A DNA stretch of 64,000 nt from JAAYTY01 sp964569245 (GTDB lineage: Bacteria > Fermentibacterota > Fermentibacteria > Fermentibacterales > Fermentibacteraceae), in contig CAZMTK010000002.1 of the NCBI GenBank assembly GCA_964569245.1, forward strand, positions 186,001 through 250,000, in the 5' to 3' direction. The notes beneath the pieces are model-generated. The model was not told where the DNA came from, did not search any database, and saw only the letters and a program-made list of their open reading frames with translations. Positions 51,730 through 59,582 of this stretch are shown here, piece by piece; position 1 is the first letter of the stretch; every line of letters starts with the position of its first letter. The position numbers and the translations under genes are program-made.

Positions 51730-52995
51730 ATGGATGCGAGAATCGATTCTGTAAGGGCAATGGAGATCCTCGACTCGAGGGGGAACCCCACCGTCCGCGT
51801 GTTCTGCCGGCTCGACAACGGAATCGAGGCAGCCGCTTCCGTGCCTTCCGGCGCCTCGACGGGAGAGAACGAGGCTGTGGAACTTCGTGACGGCGACAAG
51901 AAGCGTTATGGCGGCAAGGGGGTCCTCAAGGCCGTTTGCGGAGTGAACGAAACCATCGCGCCGGCGATTGTCGGAATGAAACCGCGCATGCAGGCCGATA
52001 TCGACCACAGGATGATCGAGCTCGACGGGACTCCTAACAAGGGCAGGCTGGGAGCGAACGGAATACTTGGAGTCTCGATGGCCGTTGCGCGGGTGGCGGC
52101 CATTGAGGCCGGCCTTCCCCTCTACACATACCTGGGCGGTCCTGGAGCAGTCCGCCTGCCCGTTCCGATGATGAACATTCTGAACGGCGGCAAGCATGCC
52201 GACAACAGCGTGGATTTCCAGGAGTTCATGGTCATGCCGCTGGGGGCGCCAACATTCGCCGAAGCCTTGCGCTACGGAGCGGAGACCTTCCACGCCCTCA
52301 AGAAGATACTCTCGGACAGGGGCTACTCCACGAACGTGGGTGACGAGGGAGGCTTCGCTCCGAACCTGAAGAGCAACGACGAAGCCTGCGAAGTCATCGT
52401 CTCAGCCATTGAAGCGGCTGGATACCGGCCGGGCGCGGATGTTGCGATCGCCCTCGATCCTGCTGCCAGCTCCTTCTTCGAGAACGGCTCGTACAACCTC
52501 TCGAAGTCCGGGCAGGGGTCGAAGACCAGCGCCGAGATGACCAGGCTCTACGAGGAGTGGATTGGGAGATACCCCATCGTATCCATCGAGGACGGACTGG
52601 CCGAGAACGACTGGGAGGGCTTCAAGGCTCATACCGCAGCCCTTGGAGGCAGGGTGCAGATCGTCGGCGACGACCTCTATGTCACGAACACGCGGTTCAT
52701 CTCCAGGGGAATCGAGGAGGAGTCCACCAATGCCGTACTGATAAAGCTCAATCAGATCGGCACCGTGACGGAGACAATCGAGGCGATCGACCTCTGCAGG
52801 AAGGCAGGCTGGGGATACGTCATCTCCCACAGGAGCGGCGAAACCGAGGACTCCTTCATGGCCGACTTCGCCGTAGCCATGGGCGGGGGCCAGATCAAGA
52901 CAGGTTCCGCCTGCCGCAGCGAACGCATGGCGAAGTACAACCGCCTGCTGGAGATAGAGGCGGAGCTGGGCTCTTCGGCACGATTCGGTAGATAG
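51730..52995 (+). CDS. eno: enolase
   Basis: The protein has 421 residues, full length. Landmarks are the N-terminal loops (LDSRGNPTV, PSGASTGE), the Mg ligand Asp in IALDPAA and SIEDGLAEND, the catalytic Lys in VLIKLNQIGT, and SHRSGETED. It interconverts 2-phosphoglycerate and phosphoenolpyruvate. The start is the ATG at 51730 behind AGGGAATGG. Its gene order beside a HAD phosphatase is not a known conserved cluster. Confidence 0.98.
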   Translation: MDARIDSVRAMEILDSRGNPTVRVFCRLDNGIEAAASVPSGASTGENEAVELRDGDKKRYGGKGVLKAVCGVNETIAPAIVGMKPRMQADIDHRMIELDGTPNKGRLGANGILGVSMAVARVAAIEAGLPLYTYLGGPGAVRLPVPMMNILNGGKHADNSVDFQEFMVMPLGAPTFAEALRYGAETFHALKKILSDRGYSTNVGDEGGFAPNLKSNDEACEVIVSAIEAAGYRPGADVAIALDPAASSFFENGSYNLSKSGQGSKTSAEMTRLYEEWIGRYPIVSIEDGLAENDWEGFKAHTAALGGRVQIVGDDLYVTNTRFISRGIEEESTNAVLIKLNQIGTVTETIEAIDLCRKAGWGYVISHRSGETEDSFMADFAVAMGGGQIKTGSACRSERMAKYNRLLEIEAELGSSARFGR

Positions 52996-53041
52996 CCAGG
53001 CGGTTACAAGGGAGACTCACAAGGGCAGCCTGCCTGTGAAA

Positions 53042-53099
53042 GGTCAGTCGTCTTGGTATAGATCTTAGTACCATATTGCGGCGCAATAAGATATGCTTT
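53042..53099 (+). repeat. copy 1 of a 55-bp element shared with the tRNA-array edge
   Basis: The stretch GGTCAG..CTTGG..TTAGT..CATATTGCGG..AGATATGCTTT also occurs, with changes, at 59530-59582. CATAT and ATATG form the outer ends of a hairpin in both copies. Here it lies at the left edge of the toxin-antitoxin region. Confidence 0.55.
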
Positions 53100-53101
53100 T
53101 C

Positions 53102-53332
53102 GCGGGCCAGGTCATCTGTGGTTGGAACACCCTGATCGCCCAGCCCGTGGATATTCCTGCCTCCCGTTGTTTCCGGGGGCCAGAAACAACTGCCGGCCGT
53201 GGTCACTTCTCTCGAGGCGAGAAGTGACCGGGGGGGAGCAGAATCTCGTGAGATGCTACACGGCAGTGATTCCAGCCGATGAAGCCGGGGATCCTCTCAC
53301 GGTCGAGTCTCAGGCAGCCATGCAGGAATGGA
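53102..53332 (+). repeat. left flanking repeat of the toxin-antitoxin module (copy A)
   Basis: Copy A shares three ordered blocks with copy B at 53969-54127: GTGG.TTG.AACACCCT.AT.GCCCAGC, then GAGCAGA.TCTCGT.AGATG, and an exact 16-base end GCCATGCAGGAATGGA (53317-53332). It contains extra material with two perfect hairpins: 53166-53190 (stem GTTGTTTC/GAAACAAC) and 53201-53229 (11-bp stem GGTCACTTCTC/GAGAAGTGACC). Confidence 0.65.
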
Positions 53333-53354
53333 GCACCGGAGCAAAGGGCAGGCA

Positions 53355-53383
53355 TTGACTCCACGTACGGCATTGCGTACGAT
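53355..53383 (+). promoter_or_regulatory. promoter and putative operator of the yefM-yoeB module
   Basis: TTGACT (53355-53360) and TACGAT (53378-53383) are 17 bases apart. Two CGTACG palindromes (53364-53369 and 53376-53381) lie in the spacer and -10, with centres 12 bp apart. The E. coli yefM-yoeB operator has two hexamer-core palindromes (TGTACA) with the same 12-bp spacing, so antitoxin autoregulation is likely. Confidence 0.65.
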
Positions 53384-53405
53384 AGTGCTGACGGGAGGGA
53401 GGACC

Positions 53406-53648
53406 ATGTCAGCGCTCAGTGCCACAGATGCCAGAGCCCGGCTGTACCGCCTCATAGACGAGGCGGCCGAGACTCATGAACCGATCCTGATCACAGGGAA
53501 GAGAAGCAACGCCGTACTCCTGTCCGAGGAGGACTGGCGATCGATCCAGGAGACCCTGTTCCTGCTCTCGGTCCCCGGCATGCGCGAGAGCATCGTCGAG
53601 GGCATGAACACGCCGGTCGAGAAGTGCAGCGAAAAGCCCGGCTGGTGA
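53406..53648 (+). CDS. yefM: YefM/Phd-type antitoxin
   Basis: The protein has 80 residues from the ATG at 53406 (GGGAGGACC ribosome site). The N-terminal DNA-binding half (MSALSATDARARLYRLIDEA, ETHEPILITGKRSNAVLLSEEDW) is the classic Phd/YefM domain. The acidic C-terminus would wrap the toxin. It overlaps the toxin gene by GTGA, keeping antitoxin in excess. The upstream palindrome pair is its probable operator. Confidence 0.92.
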   Translation: MSALSATDARARLYRLIDEAAETHEPILITGKRSNAVLLSEEDWRSIQETLFLLSVPGMRESIVEGMNTPVEKCSEKPGW

Positions 53649-53908
53649 CCTGGCGCCTGGTCTACACCGGGCAGGCCCGGAAGGATGCGAAGAAGATCCA
53701 GGCAGCCGGGCTACGTGAGAAGGCGGAAGCTCTCCTCGACCTGATCGCGAAAGATCCTTACGCTGCCCCGCCTCCGTTCGAACGGCTTCTCGGTGACCTG
53801 AAGGGCGCGATATCCCGCAGGATCAACATCCAGCACCGGCTGGTCTACCAGGTACTCGATGAAGTGAAGACCATCAAGGTCCTCCGGATGTGGACGCACT
53901 ACGAGTAG
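53645..53908 (+). CDS. yoeB: YoeB/Txe-type mRNA-interferase toxin
   Basis: The protein has 87 residues from the GTG at 53645. The conserved elements of RelE-fold YoeB toxins are present: LVYTGQARKDAKK, LLGDLKGAISRRIN, IQHRLVYQV and the terminal HYE. The C-terminal His and the Arg of SRRIN are expected catalytic residues for ribosome-dependent mRNA cleavage. The GTG overlaps the antitoxin stop. A longer upstream start (53624) is less likely. Confidence 0.92.
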   Translation: MTWRLVYTGQARKDAKKIQAAGLREKAEALLDLIAKDPYAAPPPFERLLGDLKGAISRRINIQHRLVYQVLDEVKTIKVLRMWTHYE

Positions 53909-53968
53909 ATCGGCCCGTCTCTCCAGACAGACTCCAGGTTGCCTGCATTCCGGTGAAGATCCGAATTG

Positions 53969-54127
53969 GCGGGCCATTTGCTTTGTGGATTGAACACCCT
54001 CATGGCCCAGCTCGTGAAGATCGCGAGCTGGAGCAGAGTCTCGTAAGATGGCTTCCTGTTTGCCGTTCCCCGACGTTGGGTCGATAACCTTCTCCCGGTC
54101 GAAGACTAGGTGCCATGCAGGAATGGA
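53969..54127 (+). repeat. right flanking repeat of the toxin-antitoxin module (copy B)
   Basis: It is shorter than copy A and shares its ordered blocks, ending in the same 16 bases (54112-54127). It includes the hairpin CAGCTCG/CGAGCTG (54008-54014 and 54024-54030). With copy A it brackets the yefM-yoeB genes like the ends of an inserted cassette. Confidence 0.65.
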
Positions 54128-54157
54128 ACTGGTGTTTTCGACCGGACAGGTCTTCAG

Positions 54158-55594
54158 CTAGAGCCTGACCACCATGATTGTGGTAGCCTGCCCGTTGACA
54201 GCCCCCTGGATAAGATAGGTCCCTGTGGGGACTTGAGTCCCCGAGCCATCATTTCCGTCCCAGGTGAATGACGAGCCTTCGCGGTCGGAGAGACTCCGAA
54301 TGAGACGCCCAGTGATGTCGTAGACCATGAGCTGCCCGGGAAGGGGTGAGCCTTCACAGGTGATTATAACGGATGAGAAGAATGGGTTGCACGAGGCAGT
54401 CATCTCCAGTCCAGGAACCGCAGGCCCCGCCTCTCCCTCCCCCACGCCAAGCCAGTTGTGGTCGAACCAGCCGAGGCGGATCCACCCCTTCTGGATTCCA
54501 GGATCGATCTCTGTCCAGTTCGCGAAGATGTCACCGGCATCGTTCGAGCACGCCCTGAAGTAGTACAGGTCCTCCGGTGTCTCGTCCGTGTAGTCATATG
54601 CTATGTACGGTGCCTCGATGTAGTCTCCGTTCAGGTCCAGAACGCAGAATTTCACGTATTTGTTGAAGCCGTCCGGCGGAGCACCCTCTATCCACATCGC
54701 ATACAGAGAGGTCCCCCCACAAGCTTTAAGGAGTGTCGGCCAGTTCGTGCTCCCGACGGAAGGCTCCGTATAGATGATTTGCCCATCTATCAGAAGGGAG
54801 CCGGTGTCACGGTCGACTCTGAAGAACTTCAGATACTCACCCACGCTCGAGATCTGCTCCTTGTAGAGAATGCAGGCGTTTCCATCGCTGTCTGTCGTCA
54901 TGCTCCAACGATGGCCTGCTTCAGCTGCGGGGTCGGCGAACTCGAATGGTGCGATGATCATGTTGCCGTCGAGGTCGTATTCGAGATACCTGGGGAGCTG
55001 CGTACTCCCACCAGCGAAGCCGAGAACCAGCATGTGCACGCGATCGCCGTCGACGAGAACAAGCGAGTTCTCCGCGCTCTCCGGGATCGTGTCCCTGAAG
55101 ACCTCCGGACCTCCCGGATAGAACACGGAGTAGTAGATGCCCCCATGGGCGTCCCAGGTAAGATGTATCCTACCGAGGCTGTCGCTCGACGCAGAGATCT
55201 CGGGCCAGACACAGCCCAGATAGCTAAACTGGGTCGGAGGGAGGGTAAGGTTGCCCTCCTGATCCGTCATCGCATACCAGATGTGATCGTCCAATTCGCG
55301 CCAGAAGTAGGCTATCTGGTCACCTACTGCCGCCATTGAAGGATAACCTGACCAGACCTCGCGTGAAACCAGCGTGTCAGGAAGGACGAACGAGCCATCG
55401 ACGAGCACGATATTGCGTGCAATCCTGGGAAGCGTCTCGAGATCCCAGCCCTGGTGCACGAACTCCCCCTCAGAGATCACGAGATCCTTTCTCTGATAGT
55501 CGTCGCCAGGAGTCTGGATGCTGATCACCGGGTCGCTCCAGCCCGGGGCGTGGGTCACAGCGACCAGACAGGCTGCGAGAAACGCTGATATCAC
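54158..55594 (-). CDS. secreted protein with C-terminal FlgD-like sorting domain
   Basis: The protein has 478 residues starting in an ATGA overlap with the large C25 peptidase. The signal peptide is 1-16. The body is made of beta-rich repeats around Trp/Asp motifs (YFWRELDDHIWYAMTDQEGN, IHLTWDAHGGIYYS, VHMLVLG), suggesting a propeller-like fold. The final ~75 residues (CNPFFSSVIITCEGSPLPGQ...VYDITGRLIRSL...GTYLIQG) are the type IX/FlgD sorting-like domain. The paired C25 peptidase lacks such a tail, so the two may act together on the surface. Confidence 0.78.
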   Translation of the reverse strand: MISAFLAACLVAVTHAPGWSDPVISIQTPGDDYQRKDLVISEGEFVHQGWDLETLPRIARNIVLVDGSFVLPDTLVSREVWSGYPSMAAVGDQIAYFWRELDDHIWYAMTDQEGNLTLPPTQFSYLGCVWPEISASSDSLGRIHLTWDAHGGIYYSVFYPGGPEVFRDTIPESAENSLVLVDGDRVHMLVLGFAGGSTQLPRYLEYDLDGNMIIAPFEFADPAAEAGHRWSMTTDSDGNACILYKEQISSVGEYLKFFRVDRDTGSLLIDGQIIYTEPSVGSTNWPTLLKACGGTSLYAMWIEGAPPDGFNKYVKFCVLDLNGDYIEAPYIAYDYTDETPEDLYYFRACSNDAGDIFANWTEIDPGIQKGWIRLGWFDHNWLGVGEGEAGPAVPGLEMTASCNPFFSSVIITCEGSPLPGQLMVYDITGRLIRSLSDREGSSFTWDGNDGSGTQVPTGTYLIQGAVNGQATTIMVVRL

Positions 55595-58500
55595 TCGAGC
55601 ACCCCTGTTCTCGCGGCGTCATGCTGACACTGCAGCCAAGGAGAATATCCCTCGTCGCACTCACCAAGCTCCCAGACATGCAGGTAGTTGTCGACCGTTC
55701 CGAAGACGACCTCGACCTTCTCGTCGTTGTCGATGTCCGCAATTGCGAATCCACCGTAGATGTCAGATGGAAGAGTGTAGGGAAAGCCAAGGCTGGTCAG
55801 ACCTTCCCCACCACTATTAAGAGCACGCACAAGACCAGACCTGCTCGCGAATATGATATCGGAATACCCTTCTGCATCGAGATTGCCCAGCGCTGCAAAC
55901 GGCGGCCTTTCGCTTGAAACTTCGATCAGACTGAACGAGTGCTTGTCTCCATCCGGCTCCCACGAAAAAGCTCGGTTTGCGGATGGAGTGGTGACACGAT
56001 CCGTACCGGCCTGAAGCGCATCCCAGTCCACGATCATGCATGACAGCACCCAATCGCTCGTCGTGTCGCTCGACGCACAGTTGATCGGCGTGTTCTGCAG
56101 GCTGTCCGCATCCAGGATGTATGCCGGATAGAAGTTCGAAGCGGCCATGCCCCGTGGGAGGGCTATCCTAAGACTCGAGCCGGCAAGCGACCCAACCGCA
56201 GGGATCGCCCTGTAGAACTCCCCGGTGAAAGTCCTGCTCGCATAGATGCTGCCAGTGGAATAGCTGTAGAGGTGGAGCCGGCTTTCCTTGTTGGCGCCCA
56301 GGATCTCGTGCCGGCTGCAGGTTATGATCAGCTCGGCAGGATACTGCCCGTTCAGGTCGCGGGCGCATACCCACGACTGGAGGTTGATAGAGCCCTGCGT
56401 GACAGCTCCTGGCACGTACTCCCGGTCAAGGGCTGCGAGGCTGTCGCCCTGCACCCGGAGCACGTATAGCGTGTCCCTGAGAACGTAGGCGATCTCGTCT
56501 CGCCGGTACATTTGCCCCTGCTCGCTGAAGAGATCGGTCAGCACTGCGGTCCTGGGATGACCTCCCCATGGAAGCGAAGCACCGCATCCGTGTGCCCTCG
56601 AATACAGCAGGTCCCCGTCACTCCCATCCAGGATCAGGAGTTCGTCCGGGGTGAAGATGACGACCTCGGGGATTTCGTCTCCGCAGACACTGCCAAGCAC
56701 AGGGACGCAATAATCCTCGGTCCAGCCGATGCATCCAACAGACAGCTCATAAGGCCCCGCCACCCACCTGATCTCACCCTCTGGCTCCGCACAGACCAGC
56801 CAGTGCTGTCCGACCTGGACGACTATCTCGAGCTCGCCGTCACCATCGACATCACCCAGCGCCGGAGGAGAAGCTACAGACCCGGGCACTCGGATCGGCC
56901 AGCCGTCTTCGTTGGGATAGCCGTCGATGATCTCGATTTCAGCAGTCGCATCATTGTTCGCGGTCCAGCTGTCAGGACAGCGTCCCTGGGGGTCTGCCGT
57001 CACGTGCAGGGTCAGAGTTGCCGGGAAGCTCACGCTCCCTGCTCTCCAGCCGAAAGACAGTGTGGCTTCCTCGCCTGGCTCGAGGCCGTTGCATGTCCTG
57101 GTCAGCGTGGTGTCGTACTGCCCGCACTCGACCTCCATCGTCGCCGAAAAGCTCCCCGACTCCTCCGCCCCGGCATTGCGAACGATCGAGTGGAGCATGG
57201 TAACCTGCAAGGATGATTCGATCGGGACAGTCGGGTATCTACTGATCTCGATGTCTTCGGGCGAGACTATCAGGTCGCACCGGTTCCTGAACTTCACCCG
57301 GTCACCCATGTCGACCGCATGATCGCCAAGGAGGTTTCCACCTGCCAGATCGTCCCCCCAGCCCGAGGATCCCCAGAGAGATGAGGACATATCCATCCTC
57401 GCGCTGGCTACAGCGTCTCCAGTGCGAGTGACGCCCCTGTGGAACACCATTTCAGAAGTCCTCACGGCTAGAGCGAGGAACTGCACTCCTGCAGCCCAGC
57501 TATGCCCATAAACCCCGATGGCTCCCCCATCAGTGTTCAGCAGGAGAGCCTCACCGAAGCACTGGACACCGAAGTCATAGTCGTTCCCGTCAGGATCGAA
57601 GTACATCCAGGACGGGTAGCAGCGATTATACTGGAGGCTGTCGGTCCAGTTGAATGTGCCCTGCGAGCAACTCGCCAGCAGGACAAAGGGCCACCCATGG
57701 CTCTCGTTGCCATCACAGAGGGCCCAGGCGTCAGTCGTGTCGAATGTCGAGTCAGGCATGCCTCCGGCTCCGTCCATGGCGCACTCGAAGAAGTGCACCG
57801 CACCATGATTTTTATACAGCAGAACCTGAGAGCCATTCTCCATGAAGGACTCGCAATCATCGCACCACTGACCGCTGGACATCGTGCTACCGTCGCTGCT
57901 GGTGGAAGGATCCCCGTCCCCACAGGCCGCGAGATCAAGCGTGTATCCCAGCCAGGCCGACACTTCCTCGCCCCAGGCCTCAGTCGGTTCCGATACAGGA
58001 TCGAAGCCATCGAGCACGCACAAGTTCCTTCGCCATGCAAGGCTGGAGGGTGGCGGCCAGGATATCACTTCGCTTTCGAACTCCATGATGAGGTCAACCA
58101 CATCCTTCAGCTGAGAGGTCGTTCTTGCTGGAATACGCCCGATGATCATGTCCGGGAATACGCCGTACTGCTCCGGGGGATCTCCGAACCCGGCATACCA
58201 GCCGTCGGAACCTTGCTCCGGCCACGTACCGACCAGCCTTACTTTCGTTGGAAGAAACCAGTCCTCTCCTGCATACGAGGAATCTTCATGGTCGCCGGTC
58301 AACAGCAGGTAGGACGGCCGCTTCGTCTCTGCCGATCCCCAGTCCCACATGGCCTCAGTGAAGTCGCGAATGATATCGGGCGTGATAGCCTGCTCGTTCC
58401 CCCCGAACTGACTCAGCACACTGTCCGTCCGTGCAATCGCCACATCAAACCCATCCAGGTCGGCCCTGTGGTGCGCAAGTGTATCCACCCACCAGCCATC

Positions 58501-59292
58501 GAGACCGGATGCAACCAGGATAACGTAGTCCGGCACGAAGCCCGGCCCAGACTCAAGGTCTCCGGGACGGGAGACCCTCCCCGGGACGGGCGCCCACGGA
58601 GGAGGCTCCGGGCTATACCCAAGCAGTCTGTCCCCGATCAGCCCCTCGTAGCATCCCAGGTCGCAGGTCGGCCAGGAGGAAGTGGTGTCGTAGCTCAGCG
58701 CGATCTCGATATCACTCCAGACTCGGAGGCTGTCCTCTGAGGCTAGATACTGCACGGGATGGACGTCGATGATGCCGACACGCAGATCCCTCAGCCGAAA
58801 CTCCCCGACAAGCCTCACGAGGGTGTCGGGATACCATTCCTCCGAGGCGTATGCGGAAGAATCCTGCCGGAAGTACTCACCGATCCAACTCGCTCCCGTG
58901 CTGTCCGTAACGAGGCTGTCCAATGGCGCAGGATACACTGGGATGCACTCGATGCCCTCGCAGCATGCGGCCGAGTACTCGAGTGCGATGTCCGTATCAT
59001 CGGGGAGCCACACCATTCGCCTTACGATGGGCAGTTCGGGCCAGCCGACTTTGTCCGAGGGCACTGTACCGGGGGAAGGAAGACGCAGATACGCCTGCGA
59101 GTCCACCGTCACGGTCTCCGCGAGGAGCCCGCGCAGCTCAACGTCGAAGGTCAGGAAGCTGTCCCAGGTGCCGTTGAACTGCACAAGGGGCGAGCTATTC
59201 TCCGAAGCGCCGGCGTTGAACTGGAGCCAGGAGGACTGAGCAAAGGACATCGAGGCGAGAAGGATTGAGGGAAGAAGGAAGCGAACGAGCAT
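55591..59292 (-). CDS. large gingipain-like C25 peptidase with FG-GAP/VCBS-like region
   Basis: The protein has 1233 residues from the ATG at 59292 (AAGGGGGGAGGGGG ribosome site). A signal peptide ends near 18. A C25 prodomain-like region runs to about 250, then a catalytic domain with predicted His496 (YKNHGAVHF) and Cys542 (LLASCSQGT). An Ig-like module spans about 720-800. The C-terminal ~430 residues carry GDVDGDGELEIVV-type and ADIDNDEKVEVVF-type calcium-loop repeats of FG-GAP/VCBS propellers. There is no C-terminal sorting domain. It is co-transcribed with the sorting-domain protein that starts in its stop codon. Confidence 0.88.
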   Translation of the reverse strand: MLVRFLLPSILLASMSFAQSSWLQFNAGASENSSPLVQFNGTWDSFLTFDVELRGLLAETVTVDSQAYLRLPSPGTVPSDKVGWPELPIVRRMVWLPDDTDIALEYSAACCEGIECIPVYPAPLDSLVTDSTGASWIGEYFRQDSSAYASEEWYPDTLVRLVGEFRLRDLRVGIIDVHPVQYLASEDSLRVWSDIEIALSYDTTSSWPTCDLGCYEGLIGDRLLGYSPEPPPWAPVPGRVSRPGDLESGPGFVPDYVILVASGLDGWWVDTLAHHRADLDGFDVAIARTDSVLSQFGGNEQAITPDIIRDFTEAMWDWGSAETKRPSYLLLTGDHEDSSYAGEDWFLPTKVRLVGTWPEQGSDGWYAGFGDPPEQYGVFPDMIIGRIPARTTSQLKDVVDLIMEFESEVISWPPPSSLAWRRNLCVLDGFDPVSEPTEAWGEEVSAWLGYTLDLAACGDGDPSTSSDGSTMSSGQWCDDCESFMENGSQVLLYKNHGAVHFFECAMDGAGGMPDSTFDTTDAWALCDGNESHGWPFVLLASCSQGTFNWTDSLQYNRCYPSWMYFDPDGNDYDFGVQCFGEALLLNTDGGAIGVYGHSWAAGVQFLALAVRTSEMVFHRGVTRTGDAVASARMDMSSSLWGSSGWGDDLAGGNLLGDHAVDMGDRVKFRNRCDLIVSPEDIEISRYPTVPIESSLQVTMLHSIVRNAGAEESGSFSATMEVECGQYDTTLTRTCNGLEPGEEATLSFGWRAGSVSFPATLTLHVTADPQGRCPDSWTANNDATAEIEIIDGYPNEDGWPIRVPGSVASPPALGDVDGDGELEIVVQVGQHWLVCAEPEGEIRWVAGPYELSVGCIGWTEDYCVPVLGSVCGDEIPEVVIFTPDELLILDGSDGDLLYSRAHGCGASLPWGGHPRTAVLTDLFSEQGQMYRRDEIAYVLRDTLYVLRVQGDSLAALDREYVPGAVTQGSINLQSWVCARDLNGQYPAELIITCSRHEILGANKESRLHLYSYSTGSIYASRTFTGEFYRAIPAVGSLAGSSLRIALPRGMAASNFYPAYILDADSLQNTPINCASSDTTSDWVLSCMIVDWDALQAGTDRVTTPSANRAFSWEPDGDKHSFSLIEVSSERPPFAALGNLDAEGYSDIIFASRSGLVRALNSGGEGLTSLGFPYTLPSDIYGGFAIADIDNDEKVEVVFGTVDNYLHVWELGECDEGYSPWLQCQHDAARTGVLE

Positions 59293-59326
59293 CTTACCCC
59301 CTCCCCCCTTGTTCGTATGTAGCTGT

Positions 59327-59354
59327 ATTGTAGCGAAATCCGCCGGGAAAGCAA
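59327..59354 (-). promoter_or_regulatory. sigma-70-like promoter for the large C25 peptidase gene
   Basis: On the minus strand TTGCTT (59354-59349) and TACAAT (59332-59327) are 16 bases apart, and the start codon follows 34 bases downstream. Confidence 0.55.
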
Positions 59355-59502
59355 GCGTCGAAGAGTAACACGGGCGCAGGCACGTATGATGCCTGCAGGA
59401 GATCACGAGATCCAGATCTTGCTGCAAGAGGCTTCCCCAGTTGCCCGACCGGTCATTGTCTGCCGAGCTATTCCGGTGGTCCTCAGGTAGAGCGGCCGCG
59501 AA

Positions 59503-59528
59503 GCTACTTCCCGATTCGAGGAAGTAGC
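59503..59528 (-). terminator. hairpin beyond the tRNA-derived array
   Basis: GCTACTTCC and GGAAGTAGC pair over 9 bp around an 8-base loop. It lies downstream (minus direction) of the last array unit and could end that transcript, but no T run follows. Confidence 0.45.
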
Positions 59529-59529
59529 C

Positions 59530-59582
59530 GGTCAGCTTGGCCTAGTTAGTTTAACATATTGCGGTATAACCAGATATGCTTT
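59530..59582. repeat. copy 2 of the 55-bp element shared with the toxin-antitoxin region
   Basis: The stretch GGTCAGCTTGG..TTAGT..CATATTGCGG..AGATATGCTTT (plus-strand reading) corresponds to copy 1 at 53042-53099. In this copy the final TTT runs straight into the first tRNA-derived unit. Confidence 0.55.

Noticed and set aside
53900..54130. Integron attC sites around the toxin-antitoxin module
   Set aside because: A GTTGGGT is seen, but no matching RYYYAAC partner in the needed position, and no integrase.
57009..57020. GGGTCAGAGTTG inside the large C25 gene as another repeat arm
   Set aside because: It is within conserved coding sequence, matches only 12 bases and is probably chance.
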